In this document: positions 30,885-39,900 of the stretch, piece by piece
Position numbering within the stretch: the stretch's first letter is position 1
Layout: each line of letters begins with the position of its first letter
Assembly: GCA_030374735.1 (NCBI GenBank)
Contig: JASCIV010000076.1
Location: 1-53,275, forward strand
Direction: 5' to 3'
Length of the DNA: 53,275 nt
Origin: Gracilaria caudata
Taxonomy: Eukaryota > Rhodophyta > Florideophyceae > Gracilariales > Gracilariaceae
Position numbers and translations under genes: made by a program
The notes under the pieces: model-generated
Told to the model about the DNA's origin: nothing
What the model saw: the letters and a program-made list of their open reading frames with translations, nothing else
The model's database searches: none

Positions 30885-33800
30885 CTAGCGAGAATTAATG
30901 CCTTTCCTTCGCTTAGAGGGTGGTATCTCCGCCTGAAATGTTACTCTCTTCGAATGGCCTGGGATAGGGGCCTCGGATCGCTTGTGAGTTGTTGCTGCCC
31001 TTTGCAGTGGACGAGAACTTTGCTGATCTGAAGATTCGGCCGGAGCAATATCAAATGGAGATCGAGAAGGCTGCAGACTGGGGGCGCTCCGCTTGTGAGC
31101 TTCCAGTCTTCTTCGCGACTCTTCCAGAAAGGATCTCTTGTCGAATTCGGGTACAGCCCGTAATGTACGCCGCTTTACACTGTTCTTTGGCTTTGCCGTG
31201 GTCGATCCTTGCCGAAACATGACGGACTCAGGTGGATTCTGCTGCGGGTTATACACCTGACCCAAAGTGGCAGACAATGGAGGAAGCCTAAACGTGGACG
31301 AGGAATCTGGCTGTTTCACCTCCTGAATTTTCCGAAGCCTTTCAAGTATTGAAGATGATTTCTGCTCATGATAGGAAGTATTCCGACTTTCAGTCATTAC
31401 AAGCTGCTGTCCAAAGGCTTGAATGGTGTTCTCTGGAGTTGGCATTGGGACGAATTCTACCATCTTCCGTTTTCTTTGAAACTTTCTCGGTCTTTGGTCT
31501 TCCTCGTGAAATGCCTCCATTTGTCCGAATGATCGCTTTCTCGGGGTTTCATGTGACGCAAACCTTGCAGTTGATAGGTCTACCGTAACTTCTTGGTCGC
31601 TTCGAGGAGCGGCTTGTGGGAAAAGTTTATCTGCCTTGTCGGTTAGCTTTCTTCCTTGAATCAGGTGGTCTGGGTTTGCTCTCGGAGAATTCTGATGGTC
31701 TTTTGCGACTCTTCCCTCCAGCGCAGATACAGCGTTCTCCTTTTCTGCAAATAGCGAGTTCGGGACAAATGATTTCTGAGTTTCTTCAAAACTTGCTGGA
31801 ATCTTAAGCGAGGCGGAGAAGACAGAATCGCTCCTTTGGAGAGGAGTAATTTGAAAGACACCAATGTCGGCACTGCGACTAGCTGTTCGCGAAGCTTTGT
31901 GAGTAAGACCTGTAGGCAACGGTGAATCTCGGTTTCCTCGATTGTTTCTTGATAGGTGAACATGGTCACGATGTTCAGAAATACGTTGATGTTCTCTATC
32001 GATTTTGCCCGACGCTGGTGCTATGTCGGAATGGATGTCCTGGTCAACGGTAGTTATCGGAAGCGGGGTTTCCGTCATTTGGCACTTTTCCTTTTCTCCC
32101 TTCTCATTCCCTTCATCCAGTGCTTGTCGTTCCTGCTTCGAAGCCTCATTCTCGTGTTCGATATCGTCGGGTAGATCTCTGGCCGAATTCTTAGCAACTG
32201 CCTCGTCATCGTCAGAGGATGTGATGCATATCACTTCATTTGCCTGAGAAGGAGCTTCGTTCTCAATGCCACTTTCCCCTCGATCTTGTCCGGGATCAGA
32301 TGACAGACTGTCGTTGAAATCATTGGCTTCTGGCGTAAAATCTCTACTAGCTGCAACTCCTCCATTCTGGGTTTGGATAACACCCGCACCATCCACACGT
32401 GGTGATGAATCTTCAGACGGACCGTCTTCTTCATCACTTTCTATTTCGGCAACAATAGGGCTTCTATCTTCTTCCGCAGGGCTTAGATTGCTTGATGCGT
32501 AGTTGTCATCCAATGTTTCTGACTGACAGTGTCCGACGTTCTCAAATTGAGAACCTTCTTCTGGGGTTTCGGATTCGTACACATTCTCAACGAGTGCACT
32601 CCCATGATCCTCATCATCTATGTGACCGACTGACTGCGAAAAGTCATCATCTTGCTGAGAGTCACTGAGATCTCGTGGTGGATTAGGACTTGGCAGAGGT
32701 GATTCAGGAAAGTCGCCGATTTCGTCACCGTTATCCTCATTGATCGGCTCGCTCTGTTGATGTCGAAGTTCGGAAGATATCCGTTGGTGGGGAGCTCCAT
32801 CCACCACTTCTTGACTTCTGCTCTCCGGCAAGTGTACATGAGTTGGCTGCTCTGTTTTCTGTAAATCACCCAATTGCATCTCGCCTCCTTTTCCCTCTTG
32901 TTCTTCTTGAGAGCGGACCTCGACAATTAAGCCTTTTCCTGCACCAGATCTTTGTTCTTCGCTATTGTGGAAGTCGTTCTCCTCTCCACTGGGAATTATA
33001 TCACTGCTTTTCAATTCAGGCTTGATCAAACCCTTTTGTGCGACCGTGAGTTCCTCACCACTACCATTGGACTCTTTATCGTCTGCACTTAGGGAAACAT
33101 TGTCATTCTTCAACTCCGGGGATTTCAAGAAGTCGGCATTGACCACGCCTTCAGGCTCCTCAAATGCTGCCTGCGGATTCTGGAATGCATCCTCGTGGAG
33201 AAGGGGTTCAACCTCTGTCAGTGTGGTTCCTTTTCCTTTATCATTACTTTCAGAGACAGCAGGCACGGTTGTGCGATCATTAACTTCCTCATGTTTCTCT
33301 CTCGAAGCGAAATTGCCTTCGATCCTCTCCGGCGCTGACAACAGTTTCCCTTGAACATCGTTTTGAAACTCATCCACGTTCACAGTACGATCGCCATAGA
33401 CGACTTCCTCCTCGTCCTCTTCATCTTCATCGTCTGCCATTCTGGAGTCCTCCTGAAGATCAATTACCTCATCGCCATCCTGTTCAGTGGGGTCCGTTGT
33501 CTTAATCTCTTCTCCATCTCCTGGCTCGCGCTCGTCTCCCTGAGGTGCAGGTCTCGTCGTATAAGGCAGAGAGTTCTTAGGCTCCTCGTTACCTTCAACA
33601 TTCTTATTCGCAACGACCTTTGTTTCGATCGGTGGAACGATTTCTTTCTGACCTGTAAGAGTAGCTCCCTGACGTTCTTCCCCTTGTTCGCTGAAGGTGA
33701 CGTCCATCGGTCGCGGCCCTTCACCTTCCTCTGCTCCAAATTCGTGGGCATCGTTGCGAGGCGACTCGCTGTTTACACCACTTGCCTCATCGTCATCCTC

Positions 33801-36380
33801 ATCTTCGTCATTGTCTTCATCAGTATCTGGAATTTTGCTTTCATTACCATCTTCGCGTCGAGGAGTTTCGATATCCTCATCAACATCGTCATCATCCAGA
33901 ACACCACCAGTTTCAGGACGTTGGTTCTCGTCTGCTGAGTTCTCATTGCTATCACTATTACAATGTCCTGATTCTACCTCTTCTTCGTCGTCATTTCCGT
34001 CAGATTCAGCGTCCAAATCAATTACATCAGGTGTTTGCGCTACATCGTCGTTTCTTTCAATCGGAGACCGCCTCCACCGTGAAAATGGTTCTCGGATCAT
34101 AGCTTCCTGGAGCTCTGGCTGCACAAGAGGGTGCGCAGCGGCTCCTTGCTCTGAAGGTGTAAAAGCCTCGTTTTCACATTCTTTGTCGCGTTGTCTGTTT
34201 GGAAGTGAAGATAATAATGTCCTGTTTGACATTTCATTTGCTGGAGAACCATCCTTCGTTTCGATAGTTGCATGTTGTTGTCCAATATGAAATTCAGTAT
34301 CTGCGGTATCCAAAGTCTGCTTGGCAGTCTCAATGGGTGGTGTGTGCTCTGTGGCAGATTCAAACTGACTCCCACCCACTCTGTTGATCATTGCACCTTC
34401 CTTTTGAGTAGAATTACTACGATCGCCTTCCATAACTGCAGGATTCTTGACTGTGTCTTCGATCTCTTTATCGACAGAAATTAATCCTGAAGATCTTTGG
34501 CTTCCTGACGCTGGTCTTTTTTCCTCTATCGCCTCTATGGTTTCTGCATCCACAGTCGATCGTGCGTCCAATGACACTGGGGCTTCTTTCGGCACTTGCG
34601 TGTCGATTTCCTGGTCCTTCGAAGGAGGCGGTGCATGGACGTTTTGCGGGATCGCTTCCATTGATAAAGGAGGATCTGCTCGCTCTAGATCAGAAGATTC
34701 TTCTGGCATGCCGGACACATCATTTCCTTCCAGGTCAGCGGCTTGTTCTTCCGGAGATTCGGAGTTTTCGACATCTTTCGATGTCCGTTGCTCATTCTTG
34801 TTCTCGACATCTATCTGCTCATCAAAACTGGAGCCTAATTGCTCGTTCGCAAGTAGTCGCTGAGAGGGACTGCCCTCATTTTCTACAGGGATAACTTGTT
34901 GTATTGGGGCGTTATCTTGATCCTGCGCAAAGTCTAGTCCTACAGCTTGCTCTTCCGGGTTGGCAGCAGATGATGGCTTCAACTCATCTTCAGCTGTTTG
35001 TATACGGGGCTCATCTAAACCGCTGTGCTCCATTGGGGGTTTACGCTCTCCTTTTGCTTCTGTTGATTTTTCGTGGTCTTCTTCAGAGGCAGTAATTGCT
35101 ACGCCAACGCAGCCTTCACTGATATTCTGACTTTCGTCACCGTCCTGGTTTTCCTGCACAGAATCGAGTGCTCCAGGATCGTCTCTTTGGGTAGGGGTAT
35201 GCGGCTGAGGATGAACAAGGTCGGTTTTGCTCTCAACCTTCAATTTTGTAGCTTCCCCACCATCCTTCTTTCCTGGATCTCCTCCGGAATTAGTCGATTC
35301 TTCTCTTTCAGGTAGTTTCGAATTGGAGACATTACGGTCATGGACTTCTTGGTGGTCTGAGACATTAGCTCTGGACCTTTCACTGCTTCTGGTTTCCATG
35401 GTACTTCGTCTGGCTAACGCCCCCGCAGCTCTCGTATGGAATCTCTGCAGGCGACTTACGATTTCATCTTTCTTTCCTCGGTATGGTAAGCCGTTTTTCT
35501 TACATTCTTCCACCAAATCATAGTATAGCCATTTCGAGAAGTCTGGAGAGCTTGACTGGGAGCTTTGAGCGCCGTGAAAGAGGCGACGCATAGTACTACC
35601 CATTTCCTCCGCGTCTGGAGATACGCCATTTTCGTTGTTAACTTCAAGCTTTCTTTTAGCAACTGACTGACGGCGTGCACGGATTGTCCGGGCTTTAGAT
35701 CGAGACCGTGAACGCTCTCTATTTGGAACGTTATTGTCGATCTGAGAGGGTCCGTTGCGTGTTTTGCTCCGAGAGCGGCCGCGGCGTGGTTGTGCGCTTG
35801 TGCTACGGACATTGCCTGCTGCTTCAGATTTGCTGCTATTGAGTGGACGAGGAAGCAAAGCTCGAGCGCGAGCGGTGAGACGTGTTCGAGAGGGCGGTTG
35901 AGCGCGGGGTACATCGGATTTGCGAGATGAGGTTTGGATTGGTTCTTGCGGTTGATCTCGTTGTCGAGTGCGAGAGGCACTTCGGAGTACTCTGTCAGAC
36001 GCAGGTGCCGTGGAAGGTCTTCTGCGCCTGACGGGCGGTGTACTGACATTGGCTTCGGCAGCACCTGGCTGCATTGAAAGCAAGGATGATTGATTCGGAG
36101 ATGTGGGGCGTGGAGTTGCGTGGAGAGGCGCCGTTGAAGGTCGTCGTGATTGCGGAGAGGGCCTGCTGACAGACGGGTCTGCAGTGACAGGGCGTTTCTT
36201 GGTTGCACTTCGAAGTAGACGTGGTTCCGAGGGAGGGTGTTGGAGAAGCTGTTTCTCTGCATTCAGACGTCGCAGCATGCGAGGGGTGGGTGCGGGAGTG
36301 GCGGGAGTGGGTGCGGGAGTGGCCGTGGATGGGCGTCGGCGCAGATTGTACCGTGACGGGGTGCGCGGTGGCGGCGTCAT
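30885..36380 (-). CDS. Giant SAP-like nuclear protein with SUMO- and PP1-binding motifs, 1831 aa
   Basis: A mostly disordered protein. The first 280 residues are Arg/Ser/Pro-rich and basic, beginning with YNLRRR at 11-16. A SAP-like DNA-binding helix pair follows at about 281-320 (FSKWLYYDLVEECKKNGL, then G-K-DEIVSRL). Next comes a very long acidic region rich in Glu, Asp and Ser. It contains three motifs that fit SUMO interaction: VIDLDAESD, VIDLQEDS and VICITSSDDDE, each next to acidic residues. The basic C-terminus contains KRVTF at 1811-1815, a good fit to the RVxF motif that docks protein phosphatase 1, then a KRRK cluster that could be a nuclear signal. I do not recognise an orthologue. 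Together this suggests a chromatin or nuclear-envelope scaffold. An in-frame ATG at 36566 would add 62 residues; the one at 36380 is preferred because YNLRRR follows at once. It is divergent from the FG nucleoporin. Confidence 0.75.
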   Translation of the reverse strand: MTPPPRTPSRYNLRRRPSTATPAPTPATPAPTPRMLRRLNAEKQLLQHPPSEPRLLRSATKKRPVTADPSVSRPSPQSRRPSTAPLHATPRPTSPNQSSLLSMQPGAAEANVSTPPVRRRRPSTAPASDRVLRSASRTRQRDQPQEPIQTSSRKSDVPRAQPPSRTRLTARARALLPRPLNSSKSEAAGNVRSTSAQPRRGRSRSKTRNGPSQIDNNVPNRERSRSRSKARTIRARRQSVAKRKLEVNNENGVSPDAEEMGSTMRRLFHGAQSSQSSSPDFSKWLYYDLVEECKKNGLPYRGKKDEIVSRLQRFHTRAAGALARRSTMETRSSERSRANVSDHQEVHDRNVSNSKLPEREESTNSGGDPGKKDGGEATKLKVESKTDLVHPQPHTPTQRDDPGALDSVQENQDGDESQNISEGCVGVAITASEEDHEKSTEAKGERKPPMEHSGLDEPRIQTAEDELKPSSAANPEEQAVGLDFAQDQDNAPIQQVIPVENEGSPSQRLLANEQLGSSFDEQIDVENKNEQRTSKDVENSESPEEQAADLEGNDVSGMPEESSDLERADPPLSMEAIPQNVHAPPPSKDQEIDTQVPKEAPVSLDARSTVDAETIEAIEEKRPASGSQRSSGLISVDKEIEDTVKNPAVMEGDRSNSTQKEGAMINRVGGSQFESATEHTPPIETAKQTLDTADTEFHIGQQHATIETKDGSPANEMSNRTLLSSLPNRQRDKECENEAFTPSEQGAAAHPLVQPELQEAMIREPFSRWRRSPIERNDDVAQTPDVIDLDAESDGNDDEEEVESGHCNSDSNENSADENQRPETGGVLDDDDVDEDIETPRREDGNESKIPDTDEDNDEDEDDDEASGVNSESPRNDAHEFGAEEGEGPRPMDVTFSEQGEERQGATLTGQKEIVPPIETKVVANKNVEGNEEPKNSLPYTTRPAPQGDEREPGDGEEIKTTDPTEQDGDEVIDLQEDSRMADDEDEEDEEEVVYGDRTVNVDEFQNDVQGKLLSAPERIEGNFASREKHEEVNDRTTVPAVSESNDKGKGTTLTEVEPLLHEDAFQNPQAAFEEPEGVVNADFLKSPELKNDNVSLSADDKESNGSGEELTVAQKGLIKPELKSSDIIPSGEENDFHNSEEQRSGAGKGLIVEVRSQEEQEGKGGEMQLGDLQKTEQPTHVHLPESRSQEVVDGAPHQRISSELRHQQSEPINEDNGDEIGDFPESPLPSPNPPRDLSDSQQDDDFSQSVGHIDDEDHGSALVENVYESETPEEGSQFENVGHCQSETLDDNYASSNLSPAEEDRSPIVAEIESDEEDGPSEDSSPRVDGAGVIQTQNGGVAASRDFTPEANDFNDSLSSDPGQDRGESGIENEAPSQANEVICITSSDDDEAVAKNSARDLPDDIEHENEASKQERQALDEGNEKGEKEKCQMTETPLPITTVDQDIHSDIAPASGKIDREHQRISEHRDHVHLSRNNRGNRDSPLPTGLTHKASRTASRSADIGVFQITPLQRSDSVFSASLKIPASFEETQKSFVPNSLFAEKENAVSALEGRVAKDHQNSPRANPDHLIQGRKLTDKADKLFPQAAPRSDQEVTVDLSTARFASHETPRKRSFGQMEAFHEEDQRPRKFQRKRKMVEFVPMPTPENTIQAFGQQLVMTESRNTSYHEQKSSSILERLRKIQEVKQPDSSSTFRLPPLSATLGQVYNPQQNPPESVMFRQGSTTAKPKNSVKRRTLRAVPEFDKRSFLEESRRRLEAHKRSAPSLQPSRSPFDIAPAESSDQQSSRPLQRAATTHKRSEAPIPGHSKRVTFQAEIPPSKRRKGINSR

Positions 36381-36972
36381 AGTGCAGTCGTAATAATCGA
36401 GCGTCGCGTGGACGTGGAAGGGGGAGAGGGAACGGTGACGGAGGGGGACGGGTGAATTCGAAAGCGCGACAAGGAGAGGGGACTGTTGTAGTAGTGCCGA
36501 GCACAGGCACGAGTGATGCTGCCGGTCGGGATCAACGCGAACGTTGCGCTGGCCGTTGGCCTTCATGGGCTGCCTCTGTCAGACGCACACCTCGCTGACG
36601 CCTGCTTACACATGACCAGCGCCAGCTGATTGGCGCACGCGCGTCAGCGCGGCCCGTGTCTCCCGTTACGAAGAAGAACCTTCAGCTGACACGCGTCTTA
36701 CATTTGTCGAGAACCCAACCAACACCAAAATGCAATTCTGATGAAGTGGTGACGCCGACACCGCGACGACTCACCGGGACCACCTTGATTATCAGGATGT
36801 CCACCACCCCGTGTCGCCGCCATCTCCCATAAATACCGCCCGGGCTCTCCGTCGGCGCTCAACTTCCGACGTCCGGCGGGCACCACCTCCAGCATTCAGA
36901 CCTCATTCATCAAAGCAGCTGTCCGTTCGAGTCCGTCGTGCGAAGCCACGTCAGCAGTCAACTCCAGCCGCC
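36381..36972. promoter_or_regulatory. Shared divergent promoter region
   Basis: About 590 nt separate the two start codons of the large nuclear genes. On the + strand ATAAATA at 36829-36835 is a plausible TATA box about 138 nt before the nucleoporin ATG. A short upstream ATG at 36797, followed by a stop 11 codons later, lies before that TATA and so may not be transcribed. No TATA is obvious for the - strand gene. Shared control of the pair is an inference from geometry. Confidence 0.45.
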
Positions 36973-39900
36973 ATGCGCCGAATTCTGTTTGCCGCCGCTC
37001 GTGCCCTGAGCGGCTCCAGCCCAGATGACGGCATTTCGGACGCCTCGGAGTCCGTCCGTGCCTCGGAAGACGTGGTCCCGACTGGAAGCATCTCCGACGC
37101 ACATCTGGAAACGGTTGCCGCCGCCCCAACCGTGCCCTCGAAGCAGCCGTCCTCCCCCGCCGCTCGCACCACTACCGCCGTCCGTGCTGCCGCTCCCACA
37201 CCGCCTGCCGCCAGTGCTCCTCTCCCGGCGACACCAACGAGGCGTCCTTCCTCACGCCTACCCATGGAATTGCGCCGACTCGGCGCATCCCCGGATGTGA
37301 TGGCATCGTCGCAGGTCCCGTCGAGCTACAACCTGCGTTCGCGCCGCCGCGTCGTCGCCTCGACGCGAACAGACAGTGTAGCCATGTCGCGTCCGGCGTT
37401 CTTACACAAGCGAGATGTGGAAAATGCCTCCACCACTACTCTCCGCGGCGTGTGTAGCCGCTTTGGAATCGACGCGACCGGGACGAAGGAGGAAATGCGA
37501 GCGCGCGCGCTTGCGAAGATGGCGGAGAAGACAGCCGACGATTTCTCCGCCAAAGCCGTAGGTGAGCACAATGACCCAGTGCCTGCGGCTGTCGACGGGG
37601 AGTGCGTAGACGATCGGGCCAACTGCCTGACCACCAGCACCACGAAGAAGAACTTGGCGAGCGTGGACGACCCCATCGTTCGTGGTGCCGGTGATGTCCA
37701 TGGAAAGTCCGATGTGCCTGATGCGGATGTCAACATGCCGTCCGCCCCTCCTCAGTTGCCATTGGAATCCAGACCCGCACGCTCGTGGGTTACAGACCGA
37801 TCGGCAATGGAGAAGCCGGCGAGACAGGTGCCGCCGCCCACGCCTCCGCTGACGCTCCCCCGCGCCGCCTTGCCCCCCCGCGGTTCGACATCCAGCCCGA
37901 TCTACAACCCAGCCGAAAGTGTGGACGTGTCCGCACCTCTCAACGCTGGTAGTATCTTTCAGGACTGGTTGCGCACGAACCGCCCCCTCACTGCCGCAGA
38001 ATATGAAGCTTGTGTCCGTGCACTGAGGGGAAGTGTCAGCGACGGGTCAGCCCGTCGTCGTCCATCAGGCAGGGCACCTCTCGGCACAGGGGCGCTGGGT
38101 GTTGCGATGGTACCAAGCGCCATTGTGAAGCGCGCACCGACGCGATCGGCGACTCTTGGCCTTCCCAGTCCGGTTGCTGCCAGTGCAATGCGAGCTGCGC
38201 TGCCCACCACCCCAGGTGTCCGGTCTTCAACAGGTATCCCGGCGTCCAGTAGAACGGTGGTCACTGAAGTCACGCAGCGGGTCCCACAGAACGAAGCGTC
38301 CCACATCGAGGCCCCGGGGAGCCATCAAAGGCTCAATGCTGTCCCGCCTCATCCCCTTTCGAACGATGTGACTTCGGAGAGGAACATGCGGGGATCAAGA
38401 CACCAGGACCTGCTCCCCCGTCTTCAGCAGAGCTCTCACTCTATGCCAGTAGATACGAGTTCGACGGCGGTCCGAAAGGAAGCAGAGGCTACACGGAAGG
38501 GTGAGCATCTCCTTCCGCCCAAATTCTCAGGTGCTGTAGGTGGTCCTCATGATCAAAACATTGATCGAAGCGGCGTTGCGCGTAGACCCTTGGAAGACGG
38601 CGAGAAAAAGGTAGTTCGTACTTTGGACAGCGACTGGTTGGAAAGGCTATTGGGCGAGAAATTCAAGGATGTCCCGATGAAGGAGAATCCGCAGTATGGA
38701 GACATGGTACCCCCCCAGCAATTGTTAAAGCACTTTAACGAGAGCAAGCCGCGAGATTCGAATGCAGGGAATGTGGTGAAGCGAACTGGTGCAAAGAAGA
38801 AGCGCTGGGAACACCCAAGGGAAACGGCTGCAAGAATCATTGAAAACGGTCGAAAGAGAGCTCGTGAATGGGAAAGGGAAGTGCAAGCTATTGTAAAGGC
38901 CAGAAAGGAAGAGGCTAGATCCAATCTTTATCAAAAGAAGCAGATTGAATCCGAAACCGGCGGTGAGCTCACTGATGTTCGAACTGCTCTCAACCAGAAG
39001 AAGACAAGACACGAACTGGCGCAAATTCGTGAACGACTCGAGCGTCCAGAATCTCCTCCACTACCGCCACGCGCAAAACGGGCGCTTAGATTCCTCAAAG
39101 CTCTTCGGGAGGACACTTCTCGTTTTCAGGTTCGCGAGAGGAAGCCTGATTCACTGCCTCCGTTACCCCCACGGCTCAAGAAGGTTCGCTTCAAGGGAGG
39201 GTTCACTGGAGCATCAACTTTCTTCCCTATTGATAGCTCGTCAGAGTCTAGTGTCGATTACGAACGACCACCAGATGAGAAAATTCTTTGGAAAAGGCTG
39301 AAGAGGAGGCAGCTAAGGGCAGAACGGAAACTCAAGGAGAAGAAAGCCCGTGAGCAGGACAATGGATCACCCACTGAGAACGGTGTGGACGCTTCTAAGA
39401 CAGGAACTGCAACGATGCTTGATGGAAACGAGAAGCAGGCTGCCGAAAAGAAGCGTGGTAGTGATACGACAAACCTTACTCCACCGGAAGCTGTGGATGG
39501 GGTGAAGAGGATTACAAGATCTGAGGTACCGCACCAGGCACGGTCAGCTCCGATATCTGCCCAAATCACGTTGGAGTCTTTACCCAGGAGCAAATTGAGA
39601 GCACCATCTCTGTACCTTCCGAATCCATTCAAAACCGATTCCAAGCTTTCCCCTGCGGGTTTTGCTGCGGCTCCGACAAGCTCTTCACTTTTTGGAACTG
39701 GGAAAGCGACTTTTCAGAGTTCCGAGCAGCCGTCTACGAACGGAAGCAATGAAAACCACGGGAAGTCTTCTGGAGTATCCCTTCTGGACGCCTCCGAGTT
39801 GGCGAAATCCAAACCGGGACAAATAGGGAGTGAAACGAAGTACGATTCAACTTCGTTTAAGCCGCCTGCTCCCGGATTGTTCAAAACTCCCTCTACCTTG

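Noticed and set aside
36811..36972. 54-residue upstream extension of the nucleoporin
   Set aside because: It begins with GTG, and a TATA-like ATAAATA lies inside it, so it is probably promoter and leader.
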